Part shown: positions 9,669 through 17,841 of the stretch, piece by piece
Position numbering within the stretch: position 1 is the stretch's first letter
Layout of the letters: every line of letters begins with the position of its first letter
From: Phenylobacterium sp. Root1290
GTDB taxonomy: Bacteria > Pseudomonadota > Alphaproteobacteria > Caulobacterales > Caulobacteraceae
Reading direction: 5' to 3'
Assembly (NCBI RefSeq): GCF_001425305.1
Contig: NZ_LMEE01000001.1
Location: 322,646-386,645, forward strand
DNA: 64,000 nucleotides
Notes under the pieces: generated by a model
Seen by the model: only the letters and a program-made list of their open reading frames with translations
What the model was told of the DNA's origin: nothing
The model's database searches: none
Program-made: the position numbers and the translations under genes

Positions 9669-10313
9669 ATGACGATCAAAGCCCTTGTCGCGGCGACCTG
9701 TGTCGCCGCCATCACCGCTTCCGCTTCCAGCGCGGCCTTCGCGCAAGCGGCGGCGCCCGCCGCTCCGGCGGCGCCTGCGGTGACCCACGGCCCGGCTCTG
9801 CCCGGCGTCTGCACCGTCTCGGTGGAAGGTGCGATTGCGACCTCGACGGTCGGAAAGTACGTCCAGACGCGCCTCCAGCAGATCGCGAGCCAAGTTCAGG
9901 CCGAACTCTCGGCGGAAGAGACCGCCATCCAGAACGAAGCCAAGACCCTCGAAGGTCAGCGGACCACCCTCGACCAGAACACGTTCGAGACCCGCGCCTC
10001 CGCCCTGCAAGTGAAGGCCAACGCCTTCCAGCGCAAGGAACAGCAACGTGGCCGCGAACTGCAAGCCACGCAGCAAAAGGCGCTGGGCCGCGTCTATCAG
10101 GAGCTGACCCCGATCGTCAGCCAGGTCTACCAGCAGCGTCAGTGCAGCCTGCTGATCAACCGTGAAAGCGTCGTGCTCTCGAACCCGGCCATGGACATCA
10201 GCCAACCGGTCGTGACCGCGTTGAACGCGAAGATCACTCAGTTCACGTTCGATCGTGAGCGCCTCGACCAAGCTGCTGCTCCGGCCGCTGCGGCGCCTGC
10301 GACCCGCAAGTAG
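9669..10313 (+). CDS. skp: OmpH/Skp-family periplasmic chaperone
   Basis: Periplasmic holdase for unfolded outer-membrane proteins on the way to BamA. 214 residues, longer than E. coli Skp because of low-complexity Ala/Pro tracts after the signal peptide (cleavage near AAFAQ) and at the C-terminus. The middle part is a long charged helix pair (KYVQTRLQQIASQVQAELSA onward), the coiled tentacle of the family, and the end contains SLLINRESVVLSNPAMDIS, the typical C-terminal beta-strand region. The position directly after bamA and before lpxD is the conserved proteobacterial arrangement. Confidence 0.92.
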   Translation: MTIKALVAATCVAAITASASSAAFAQAAAPAAPAAPAVTHGPALPGVCTVSVEGAIATSTVGKYVQTRLQQIASQVQAELSAEETAIQNEAKTLEGQRTTLDQNTFETRASALQVKANAFQRKEQQRGRELQATQQKALGRVYQELTPIVSQVYQQRQCSLLINRESVVLSNPAMDISQPVVTALNAKITQFTFDRERLDQAAAPAAAAPATRK

Positions 10314-10354
10314 GGCGCGACTCGCGATAAAGGCGGGTCGAGCTGAGGAATCCC

Positions 10355-11371
10355 ATGCCCGACCCCCGATTTTTTGAAGACCTCGGCCCTGTCACGCTCG
10401 CCGAACTGGCCAGCCTGACAGGCGCCGAACTTTCTGATGCGGACCAAGGCCAGCGCCAGGTCCGCGGCGTGGCCGTGTTGGCCAGCGCCCAGGCCGACAC
10501 CGTCACCTTCCTGACCGACAAGAAGTACGCCGCGGATCTCGCCGCCGTGCAGGCGGCGGCCGTGTTCGTGACGGCCCGCGACAAGGATCTCGCGCCGGCA
10601 GGCTGCGTCGCCCTGGTGACGCCTACGCCGCAGGCCGCCTACGCCGCCGCCGCCAATCGGCTGCATCGCCCGCGGCGCCATGCCGGGCCGCAGGCCGTGG
10701 CGGCCGACGCCGTCCTGGAAGAGGGCGTCCAACTGGCCCCCGGCGCCGTCGTCGGACCTGGCGCGCGTATCGGCGCGCGGACCGAAATCGGCGCCAACAC
10801 GGTCATCGGACCAGGCGTCGCCATCGGCCGCGATTGCGTCATCGGCGCCAACGTCACGCTCGGCTTTGCGCTGCTGGGCGACCGCGTGCGGGTTCTGGCC
10901 GGCGCGGTGATCGGCGAGCCTGGATTTGGGGCCGCCGGCGGCGCTCAGGGCGTCGTCGACATCCCGCAACTGGGCCGCGTCATCCTGCAGGACGGGGTGA
11001 CCATCGGGGCCAATACCTGCATCGATCGCGGCGCTTTCGACGACACCGTGATCGGCGAGAACACCAAGATCGACAACCTCGTGCAGATCGCCCACAACGT
11101 GCGTGTGGGACGGAACTGCGTCATGGCTGCGCATACCGGCATCTCGGGCAGCGTCTTGATCGGCGACGGCGCCGCGTTCGGCGGACGGGCCGGCGTGGCC
11201 GACCACGTGACCATCGGCGACGGAGCCCAGGTGGCGGCCGCCGCGGGCGTGTTCCGCGACATCCCGGCGGGCGAGACCTGGGGCGGGGTGCCCGGACAAC
11301 CAATTCGACGCTGGATGCGGGAGGTGGCATGGCTTTCACGCTCCGCCAACCGCAAGGGGACCGACAAATGA
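10355..11371 (+). CDS. lpxD: UDP-3-O-(3-hydroxyacyl)glucosamine N-acyltransferase
   Basis: Third step of lipid A synthesis, adding the N-linked hydroxyacyl chain from acyl-ACP. 338 residues with an N-terminal uridine-binding domain (to about residue 100) and a left-handed parallel beta helix built from hexapeptide repeats such as [20 protein letters not shown]. The conserved active-site segment [23 protein letters not shown] contains the catalytic His. It overlaps the fabZ start by 4 bases (ATGA). It is the first gene of a coupled lpxD-fabZ-lpxA-lpxI-lpxB stretch. Confidence 0.96.
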   Translation: MPDPRFFEDLGPVTLAELASLTGAELSDADQGQRQVRGVAVLASAQADTVTFLTDKKYAADLAAVQAAAVFVTARDKDLAPAGCVALVTPTPQAAYAAAANRLHRPRRHAGPQAVAADAVLEEGVQLAPGAVVGPGARIGARTEIGANTVIGPGVAIGRDCVIGANVTLGFALLGDRVRVLAGAVIGEPGFGAAGGAQGVVDIPQLGRVILQDGVTIGANTCIDRGAFDDTVIGENTKIDNLVQIAHNVRVGRNCVMAAHTGISGSVLIGDGAAFGGRAGVADHVTIGDGAQVAAAAGVFRDIPAGETWGGVPGQPIRRWMREVAWLSRSANRKGTDK

Positions 11372-11835
11372 GCAACGACGCGGCGGCGGCCGAGGTCTCC
11401 ATCGACATTTCCGAGATCCTGGAACGGATCCCGCACCGTTATCCGTTCCTGCTGGTCGACCGCGCCGAAGCCTATCGGCCCAACGAGTCGATCATCGGCA
11501 TCAAGTGCGTGACCATCAACGAGCCGTTCTTCCAGGGCCACTTCCCTGACTATGCGGTGATGCCGGGGGTGCTGATCGTCGAGGCCATGGCCCAGACGGG
11601 CGCAGTCCTGATGTCGAAGACGCTCAACGTCGATCGCGCCGGCAAGACGATTCTCTTCACTTCGGTCGACAACTGCCGTTTCCGTCAGCCGGTTCGGCCG
11701 GGCGATGTCCTGCGCATGCATGTGAAGGTGCTGCGCGTCCGTGGGGGGCTCTTCAAGTTCGAAGGCAAGGCCATGGTCGGCGAGAAGACCGCTGCTGAAG
11801 CGGAGTTCGCCGCCATGCTGGTGGAGACCCCATGA
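11368..11835 (+). CDS. fabZ: 3-hydroxyacyl-[ACP] dehydratase FabZ
   Basis: Dehydrates 3-hydroxyacyl-ACP in fatty-acid elongation and so competes with LpxA/LpxD for the same substrate, which explains its location among lpx genes. The start at 11368 overlaps the lpxD stop in an ATGA and gives 155 residues. The hot-dog fold signature is [20 protein letters not shown], with catalytic His58 and Glu72. [16 protein letters not shown] is the conserved N-terminal block. Open frame upstream of 11368 is a shadow of lpxD. Confidence 0.97.
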   Translation: MSNDAAAAEVSIDISEILERIPHRYPFLLVDRAEAYRPNESIIGIKCVTINEPFFQGHFPDYAVMPGVLIVEAMAQTGAVLMSKTLNVDRAGKTILFTSVDNCRFRQPVRPGDVLRMHVKVLRVRGGLFKFEGKAMVGEKTAAEAEFAAMLVETP

Positions 11836-12629
11836 GCATCGAAGTTCACCCCAGTTCCGTCGTCGATCCCAAGGCGCAGCTTTCGGACGGCGTCGTGATC
11901 GGTCCGTTCTGCACGGTCGGCCCCAATGTGAAGCTCGGCGCGCGGACCAAGCTGTTCTCGCACGTCGTCGTCGACGGCTTCACCTCGCTTGGCGAAGACA
12001 ACACCGTCTATCCCTTCGCGATGCTCGGCGGTCCGCCGCAGCACACCGCCTACAAGGGCGAGGACACTCAGCTCGTCATCGGCGACCGCAATGTCATCCG
12101 CGAACATGCGACCATGAATACCGGCACGGTCGGCGGCGGCGGCATGACGAAGGTCGGTTCCGACGGCTTCTACATGATCGAGAGCCACGTCGGGCACGAC
12201 TGCATCGTCGGTGATCAGGTGATCCTGACCAAACAGGCGACACTGGGCGGTCACTGCGACATCGCTGACTTTGTCATCGTCGGCGGTCTCGCCGCGGTCC
12301 ACCAGCGCACGCGCGTCGGACGTCACGCCATGGTCGGGGGCCTGGCCGCCGTCGTGAAGGACGTCATTCCCTACGGCTCGGTGTGGGGCAACCACGCCCA
12401 CCTCGAGGGCCTGAATCTGCTGGGCCTCAAGCGCCGAGGCTTCAGCCGCGAGACGATCAACACCATGCGCGCAGCGTATCGGATGCTGTTCGCCGACGAG
12501 GGCACGTTCCAGGAACGCCTGGACGACACGGTCGAGACCTATTCGGACTCGCCGGAAGTGATGGAAATCGTCGACTTCATCCGCGCCGACGCCAGCCGGC
12601 CGCTTTGCCTGCCGGAGCGGGAGGTCTAG
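11832..12629 (+). CDS. lpxA: UDP-N-acetylglucosamine O-acyltransferase
   Basis: First step of lipid A synthesis: transfers a 3-hydroxyacyl chain from ACP to UDP-GlcNAc. 265 residues; hexapeptide left-handed beta helix ([19 protein letters not shown]) followed by a C-terminal helical domain ([22 protein letters not shown]). Catalytic His is His122 in ESHVGHDC. It starts in an ATGA overlap with fabZ and ends 3 bases before lpxI. The order lpxD-fabZ-lpxA-lpxI-lpxB is typical of alphaproteobacteria. Confidence 0.97.
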   Translation: MSIEVHPSSVVDPKAQLSDGVVIGPFCTVGPNVKLGARTKLFSHVVVDGFTSLGEDNTVYPFAMLGGPPQHTAYKGEDTQLVIGDRNVIREHATMNTGTVGGGGMTKVGSDGFYMIESHVGHDCIVGDQVILTKQATLGGHCDIADFVIVGGLAAVHQRTRVGRHAMVGGLAAVVKDVIPYGSVWGNHAHLEGLNLLGLKRRGFSRETINTMRAAYRMLFADEGTFQERLDDTVETYSDSPEVMEIVDFIRADASRPLCLPEREV

Positions 12630-12632
12630 GGC

Positions 12633-13475
12633 GTGCAGAAGCTCGGACTGATTGCGGGCGGCGGGAATCTGCCGGTCGAGATCGCTCAGCACTGCGAACG
12701 CGCTGGCCGGCCGTTCTTCATCATTCGCCTCAAGGGCTTCGCAGGCGAGGAGATCGCCCGTTTCCCCGGCGCCGACATCGGCATCGCCGAGCTCGGCAAG
12801 TGTTTCAAGGCCCTCAAGCGGGCCGGCTGCAAGGCTGTGACCCTGGTCGGCACCGTGGACCGGCCCGACTTCAAGGCGCTGACCCCCGATCTGCGCGGCC
12901 TGATGGCCTTGCCGGGCGTGATCGCGGCGGCGCGCCAGGGCGATGACGCCCTCCTGCGTCAGCTCCTGGGCGAGTTCGAGAAGGAAGGCTTCACCGTCGA
13001 GGGCGCGCACGAGGTGATGGGCGATCTGACCCTCGCCGCGGGCCCGCTCGGCGCCGTTGTCCCGACTGACGAGCAACTCGCCGATGTCCACCACGCCTTG
13101 CGCGTGGCCCGTGCGATCGGCCAGTTGGACGTGGGGCAGGGCGCTGTCGTCTGCGACGGCCTGGTTCTGGCCGTGGAGGCGCAAGAAGGCACCGACGCGA
13201 TGCTGCGCCGGGTCGCGGAGTTGCCCCGCAACATCCGCGGAACTGCCGATGCGCCGCGCGGGGTCCTGGCCAAGGCGCCCAAGCCGATCCAGGAGACCCG
13301 CATCGACCTGCCGACCATCGGCCTCAACACCATTCAGCGCGCGGCCCAGGCCGGGCTCGCGGGCGTCGCCGGAGAAGTCGGCCGGTTGCTCGTGCTAGAC
13401 CGCGAGGCGGTCATCGCCATGGCCGACGAACTAGGTCTCTTCGTGGTGGGCGTGGAGCCGCCCGAAGCGCCGTGA
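12633..13475 (+). CDS. lpxI: UDP-2,3-diacylglucosamine pyrophosphatase LpxI
   Basis: Hydrolyses UDP-2,3-diacylglucosamine to lipid X; LpxI was established in Caulobacter crescentus as the functional replacement of the unrelated LpxH. 280 residues from a GTG start at 12633. The sequence KLGLIAGGGNLPVEIAQHCERAG at the N-terminus and the C-terminal TIGLNTIQRAAQAGLAGVAGEVGRLLVLDRE are hallmark blocks of the family (formerly DUF1009). It lies between lpxA and lpxB, the expected genomic slot, and overlaps lpxB by 4 bases (GTGA). Confidence 0.95.
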   Translation: MQKLGLIAGGGNLPVEIAQHCERAGRPFFIIRLKGFAGEEIARFPGADIGIAELGKCFKALKRAGCKAVTLVGTVDRPDFKALTPDLRGLMALPGVIAAARQGDDALLRQLLGEFEKEGFTVEGAHEVMGDLTLAAGPLGAVVPTDEQLADVHHALRVARAIGQLDVGQGAVVCDGLVLAVEAQEGTDAMLRRVAELPRNIRGTADAPRGVLAKAPKPIQETRIDLPTIGLNTIQRAAQAGLAGVAGEVGRLLVLDREAVIAMADELGLFVVGVEPPEAP

Positions 13476-14629
13476 CCAAGCCGCTCTGCGTCATGCTGGT
13501 CGCGGCCGAGGCGTCCGGCGACGACCGCGGTGCGGGCCTTGCCAAGGCTCTGCGCGCCCGGCTCGGCGACGGCGTCCGCTTCGTCGGCGTCGGCGGCGCG
13601 CGGATGGCGGCCGAGGGCGTTGATAGCCCCTTCGATATCGCCGAACTGTCGATCTTGGGCCTGCTGGAGGGGCTTCTAGCCTATCGGAAGGTCGTGGCCC
13701 GGGTCGAGGACACGGTCGCCCTGGCGCGTCGGGAAAAGCCCGACGTGGTGGTGCTGATCGACTCCTGGGGCTTCACGCTCCGCGTGGCGCAGCAACTGCG
13801 CAAGCTCGATCCCAATTTGCCCCTGATCAAGTACGTCGCGCCGCAGGTCTGGGCGACGCGGCCGGGCCGCGCGAAGACCTTGGCCGCAACGGTCGATCAC
13901 CTGCTGTCGATTCACGTGTTTGACGCTCCGTATTTTGAGGCTGAAGGCCTGCCGGTCACCTTCGTCGGTAACTCCGCCCTGACCCTCGACTTTTCGAAGG
14001 CTGACGGCGGGCGCCTGCGGGCGCAGCTGGGCATCGCGCCGGAGGCGCCGGTTCTGCTGGTGCTGCCCGGCAGCCGGCCCGGCGAGATCAGCCGCGTGCT
14101 GCCGCCGTTCGCCGACGCCGTGGCGATTCTGAAAGCTGCGCGCCCCGATCTTCAGGTGATCATCCCCGCCGCGCCGACAGTCGCGCAGACGGTCAAGGAT
14201 CAAGCCTCCAGTTGGGCCTATGTGGTCGAGGGGGAGGGTGCAAAGCTCGACGCCATGAAGGCGGCGACGGTGGCGATGGCCTGCTCTGGCACGGTGACGA
14301 CGGAACTGGCGCTGGCGGGCGTGCCGATGGTGGTCGGTTATCGGCTTGGATCCATGACCCACGCGATCCTGAAGCGTTTGATCCGCACGCCCTACATCAC
14401 GTTGTTCAATATCGCTGCGAAGGACTTCGTCGCGCCTGAACTGGTCCAAGACGACTGTAATGGGCCGGCTCTGGCCCGCGAGGTGGCCTTGCGCCTCGAT
14501 GACCCGGCGCTGCGGGAGCATCAGGCGCAGGCTCAGACCGCAGCCCTGCAGAAGATGGGCCGCGGCGGGGCCGATCCTTCAGACGTGGCGGCCGACGCCG
14601 TCCTGAAAGTGCTGCGGGCGCGAGCGTAG
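13472..14629 (+). CDS. lpxB: Lipid-A-disaccharide synthase
   Basis: Glycosyltransferase (GT19) that joins UDP-diacylglucosamine and lipid X into the beta-1,6 disaccharide, peripheral on the inner membrane. 385 residues from a GTG start overlapping the lpxI stop (GTGA). N-terminal VAAEASGDDRGAGLAKALR, the IKYVAPQVWATRPGRAKTL segment and the LPGSRPGEISRVLPPF nucleotide-sugar loop identify it. Its last 51 bases overlap, in convergent orientation, the end of the minus-strand gene at 14579-14938. It closes the long envelope operon. Confidence 0.96.
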   Translation: MTKPLCVMLVAAEASGDDRGAGLAKALRARLGDGVRFVGVGGARMAAEGVDSPFDIAELSILGLLEGLLAYRKVVARVEDTVALARREKPDVVVLIDSWGFTLRVAQQLRKLDPNLPLIKYVAPQVWATRPGRAKTLAATVDHLLSIHVFDAPYFEAEGLPVTFVGNSALTLDFSKADGGRLRAQLGIAPEAPVLLVLPGSRPGEISRVLPPFADAVAILKAARPDLQVIIPAAPTVAQTVKDQASSWAYVVEGEGAKLDAMKAATVAMACSGTVTTELALAGVPMVVGYRLGSMTHAILKRLIRTPYITLFNIAAKDFVAPELVQDDCNGPALAREVALRLDDPALREHQAQAQTAALQKMGRGGADPSDVAADAVLKVLRARA

Positions 14630-14938
14630 CGGCGGCGCGTCGAGGACGTACTGCTGGATCTCGGGAGCCGCCACGCAGACGTGCAGCTCTGACCAGGTGG
14701 GGTTGACCGCCGCGACCCCAAGCTTGTGCAGCGCTGGCATGAAGCGATCTTCCAGATAGTCCTTCAAGTCGTCTTCGGTATCCCAGATGTCGACCGTGTG
14801 CGCGCCGGCCTCGTCGAAGGAGGCCATGTGCAGCAAGCAGCCGACGGGCGGATTGTGATCCCAATCGATCTCCGCGCGAACCTGCTCGTACATGTCGCGG
14901 GTGATGTGCGGTTCGTCCAGCTTCGCCATGAACGCCAT
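14579..14938 (-). CDS. Conserved protein of unknown function
   Basis: 119 residues from ATG at 14938, chosen because GAGGAG lies 7 bases upstream; longer starts at 14953 and 14992 have no site. The protein is small, acidic and soluble, without signal peptide or membrane segment. Alternating charged and hydrophobic stretches (VDIWDTEDDLKDYLEDRFMPAL) suggest a ferredoxin-like alpha/beta fold such as the ABM/dimeric barrel group, but I do not recognise the family with certainty. The 3' end runs 51 bases into the 3' end of lpxB on the other strand. It lies downstream of the gltA terminator, so it probably has its own promoter. Confidence 0.75.
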   Translation of the reverse strand: MAFMAKLDEPHITRDMYEQVRAEIDWDHNPPVGCLLHMASFDEAGAHTVDIWDTEDDLKDYLEDRFMPALHKLGVAAVNPTWSELHVCVAAPEIQQYVLDAPPLRSRPQHFQDGVGRHV

Positions 14939-15026
14939 GGGCGTGCTCCTCATTCGGGTTGGCGGAGGAACCCTACGAGCATCTCTGCGCATCGCAACCC
15001 AGGCGTATACCTAGGCGCCGGGCAGC

Positions 15027-15059
15027 AAAAAGCCCCGCCCGGCGGACCGGACGGGGCTT
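15027..15059 (-). terminator. Rho-independent terminator of gltA
   Basis: On the minus strand AGCCCCGTCCGG pairs with CCGGGCGGGGCT (12 positions, one G-U) and is followed by TTTTT. It lies 23 bases after the gltA stop codon. Confidence 0.9.
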
Positions 15060-15081
15060 ATGTCTTGCGCCTTGAAGCGGC

Positions 15082-16362
15082 TTAGCGCTTGTCGACCGAG
15101 ACGTAGTCGCGCGGGCCAGCGCCCGTGTAGATCTGGCGCGGACGGCCGATCTTCTGCGACGGATCTTCGATCATTTCCTTCCACTGGCTGATCCAGCCCA
15201 CGGTGCGGGCCAGGGCGAACAGCACGGTGAACATCTCCGGCGGGAAGCCGAGGGCGCGCAGGGTGATGCCCGAGTAGAAGTCGACGTTCGGGTAGAGCTT
15301 GCGTTCGATGAAGTACGGATCGCTCAGGGCGACCTTTTCCAGCTCCATCGCGACCTTCAGCAGCGGGTCATCCCCGTGACCGACTTCGGCGAGCACTTCG
15401 TGGCAGGTCTTCTGCATCACGGTCGCGCGCGGGTCGTAGTTCTTGTAGACGCGGTGACCGAAGCCCATCAGGCGATAGCGACGATCCTTAACGCCTTGAA
15501 CGTACTCAGGAATGCGATCGACGGTGCCGATCTCCTTGAGCATGTTCAGCGCTTCTTCGTTCGCGCCGCCGTGGCTCGGACCCCAGAGGCAGGCGATGCC
15601 GGCCGCGATGCAGGCGAACGGGTTCGCGCCCGACGAACCGGCCAGGCGGACGGTCGAGGTCGAGGCGTTCTGTTCGTGGTCCGCATGCAGGATGAAGATG
15701 CGGTCCATGGCGCGGGTCAGCACCGGGTTCGGCTTCCAGTCCTCGGCCGGGACCGAGAAGCACATGCGCAGGAAGTTTTCCGAGTACGACAGGTCGTTGC
15801 GCGGATGCACGAACGGCTGGCCACGGAAGTACTTGAAGGCGCGCGCGGCGATCGTCGGCATCTTGGCGATGAGCCGGTGCGACGAGATCATCCGCTGTTC
15901 CGGATCATCGACGTTGGTGCTGTCGTGATAGAAGGCCGACAGGGCGCCGACGGCGCCGACCATGATCGCCATCGGGTGGGCGTCGCGGCGGAAGCCCATG
16001 AAGAACCTATCGAACTGCTCGTGCAGCATCGTGTGATAGGTGATGTTGTGTTCGAAGGTCTCGAACTCCTTGGCGTTCGGCAGGTCGCCGTTCAGCAGGA
16101 GGTAGCAGACTTCGAGGAAGCTGGACTTCTCGGCCAGCTGGTCGATCGGGTAGCCGCGATGCAGCAGCACGCCCTTGTCACCGTCGATGAAGGTGATCTT
16201 GCTTTCGCAGCTCGCCGTCGAGGTGAAGCCCGGGTCGTAAGTGAAGACGTCGGCCTCGGCGTAGAGTTTCCGAATGTCCACGACGGCGGGGCCGTCGGTG
16301 CCTTTGAGGATCGGCAGCTCGACCGACTTGCCGTCGAAACTCACCTTAGCCGTATCGCCCAT
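15082..16362 (-). CDS. gltA: Citrate synthase
   Basis: Condenses acetyl-CoA and oxaloacetate in the TCA cycle. 426 residues, the size of the hexameric, NADH-sensitive type II enzymes of Gram-negative bacteria. The catalytic blocks [12 protein letters not shown] (His), [13 protein letters not shown] (His) and the late [19 protein letters not shown] (Asp) are present. The N-terminal beta-strand region ([21 protein letters not shown]) is typical of type II. It has a candidate promoter inside the end of gltX and a strong terminator, so it is probably a single-gene unit. Confidence 0.97.
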   Translation of the reverse strand: MGDTAKVSFDGKSVELPILKGTDGPAVVDIRKLYAEADVFTYDPGFTSTASCESKITFIDGDKGVLLHRGYPIDQLAEKSSFLEVCYLLLNGDLPNAKEFETFEHNITYHTMLHEQFDRFFMGFRRDAHPMAIMVGAVGALSAFYHDSTNVDDPEQRMISSHRLIAKMPTIAARAFKYFRGQPFVHPRNDLSYSENFLRMCFSVPAEDWKPNPVLTRAMDRIFILHADHEQNASTSTVRLAGSSGANPFACIAAGIACLWGPSHGGANEEALNMLKEIGTVDRIPEYVQGVKDRRYRLMGFGHRVYKNYDPRATVMQKTCHEVLAEVGHGDDPLLKVAMELEKVALSDPYFIERKLYPNVDFYSGITLRALGFPPEMFTVLFALARTVGWISQWKEMIEDPSQKIGRPRQIYTGAGPRDYVSVDKR

Positions 16363-16407
16363 GCCATTCCTTCCGTCTTGCAGGAGTTAAACGCCCGTTT
16401 CAGGTGC

Positions 16408-16435
16408 CTTATAGCGCCTTATGCGGACTGTGAAA
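16408..16435 (-). promoter_or_regulatory. Candidate housekeeping promoter of gltA
   Basis: On the minus strand GCTATAAG (16415-16408) matches 7 of 8 positions of the Caulobacter sigma-73 -10 element GCTANAWC; TTTCACA lies 13 bases upstream as a weak -35. It overlaps the 3' end of gltX. Support is from sequence match only. Confidence 0.4.
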
Positions 16436-17828
16436 GCGCGTCGTCGAGACGCCCCAAACTTTCCTGTTTCCCAAGGCTCACAAGGGCTCCAGCCAGATCC
16501 GGAGCCGGTGAGCCTCCCGAGAGGACGCCACGTAAGGCTGGGCCGAACTTGCCCATGCCAACGCCTTCGGCCTCAGCGAAGCCTCGCAGCGCCGCTTCCA
16601 GGGTCGAAACATCCCAGTTCGCCTGGCCGTCCAGGTGCGCCTTCAGGCGCGCGAGTCGGCCGCGGGTTTCTTCGGTCAGCAGGCCCTTGGCCTTTTCCGG
16701 CAGCTCCAGCGGCCGGCGCTTCAAGGCGAAGACCGTCGCGTCGGCGAGCTCGAGCATCGTCTTGGCGCCGTCGCGGACCAGCGGAATAGTCCGCTCGATG
16801 ATCGCCTCATCGCCGTCTTGCAGCGGGAAGTCGCGGCTCTTGTGGACGCCGATGACCAGTTCAGACAACCGCCCAGGGTCGGCTTGGCGCAGGTAATGGT
16901 TGTTGAGGTGGTTGAGCTTGTCCCAGTCGAGGCGGGCGGGCGCGCCGACCACGTCCTTGACGTCGAACCAGCTGATCGCCTGTTCGTCCGAGAAGATCTC
17001 GTCGTCGCCATGGCCCCAGCCCAGCTTGGCCAGGTAGTTGCGCATGGCTTCGGGCAGATAGCCCATATCGTTGAATTCGCTGACCGCCTGGGCGCCGTGA
17101 CGCTTGGAGAGCTTGGTCCCGTCCGGTCCGTGAATCAGCGGCAGGTGCGCCCAGATCGGAACGTCCCAGCCCATCGCCTGATAGATCAGGGTCTGGCGCG
17201 CGGCGTTGTTCAGGTGGTCGTCGCCGCGGATCACGTCGGTGATCCCCATGTCATGGTCATCGACCACGACTGCGAGATTGTAGGTCGGCGTGCCGTCGGA
17301 ACGCAGCAGGATCAGGTCGTCCAGGGTCTTGTTCTGGAACGTCACCTGGCCCTTCACCTGGTCGACGATGATGGTCTCGCCCTCGATCGGACTCTTCAGG
17401 CGCACGACGTAGGGTTGGCCTTCGTCATAGTTTCCGGCCCCGCGATCGCGCCACGGCGAGCGGATCACCCGGCCCTCGGCGCGCGCGGCCTCGCGCTCGA
17501 TCTCGAGTTCCTCGGCCGTCATGTAACAGCGATAGGCACCGCCGCGGGCCAGCATCTCGTCGACCACGGCGCGGTGCCGGTCGGCGCGGGCGAACTGGAA
17601 CACCGGCTCGGCGTCCGGCTTCAGGCCCAGCCACTCCAGGCCGTCGAAAATGACCTGTACCGCCGCGTCGGTCGAACGCTCGCGATCGGTGTCTTCGATG
17701 CGCAGCAGGAACTGCCCGCCTGTGTGCTTTGCATAAAGCCAGTTGAAAAGCGCCGTCCGGGCCGTGCCAATGTGCATGGAGCCGGTGGGCGAGGGGGCGA
17801 TCCGGGTGACGACGGGACGGTCGGACAT
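16419..17828 (-). CDS. gltX: Glutamyl-tRNA synthetase
   Basis: Class I aminoacyl-tRNA synthetase charging tRNA-Glu (and possibly tRNA-Gln, followed by transamidation, as in most alphaproteobacteria). The start at 17828 (MSDRPVVTRIAPSPTGSMHIG) gives 469 residues; the frame extends upstream but that would run through the start of the divergent comEC gene. HIG at residues 19-21 and KLSKR near residue 249 are the ATP-binding signatures. The start codon has a pyrimidine-rich upstream sequence and no Shine-Dalgarno, so initiation may be leaderless or weak. gltA follows on the same strand. Confidence 0.95.
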   Translation of the reverse strand: MSDRPVVTRIAPSPTGSMHIGTARTALFNWLYAKHTGGQFLLRIEDTDRERSTDAAVQVIFDGLEWLGLKPDAEPVFQFARADRHRAVVDEMLARGGAYRCYMTAEELEIEREAARAEGRVIRSPWRDRGAGNYDEGQPYVVRLKSPIEGETIIVDQVKGQVTFQNKTLDDLILLRSDGTPTYNLAVVVDDHDMGITDVIRGDDHLNNAARQTLIYQAMGWDVPIWAHLPLIHGPDGTKLSKRHGAQAVSEFNDMGYLPEAMRNYLAKLGWGHGDDEIFSDEQAISWFDVKDVVGAPARLDWDKLNHLNNHYLRQADPGRLSELVIGVHKSRDFPLQDGDEAIIERTIPLVRDGAKTMLELADATVFALKRRPLELPEKAKGLLTEETRGRLARLKAHLDGQANWDVSTLEAALRGFAEAEGVGMGKFGPALRGVLSGGSPAPDLAGALVSLGKQESLGRLDDALSQSA

Positions 17829-17841
17829 CGAGGTAGGGGCT

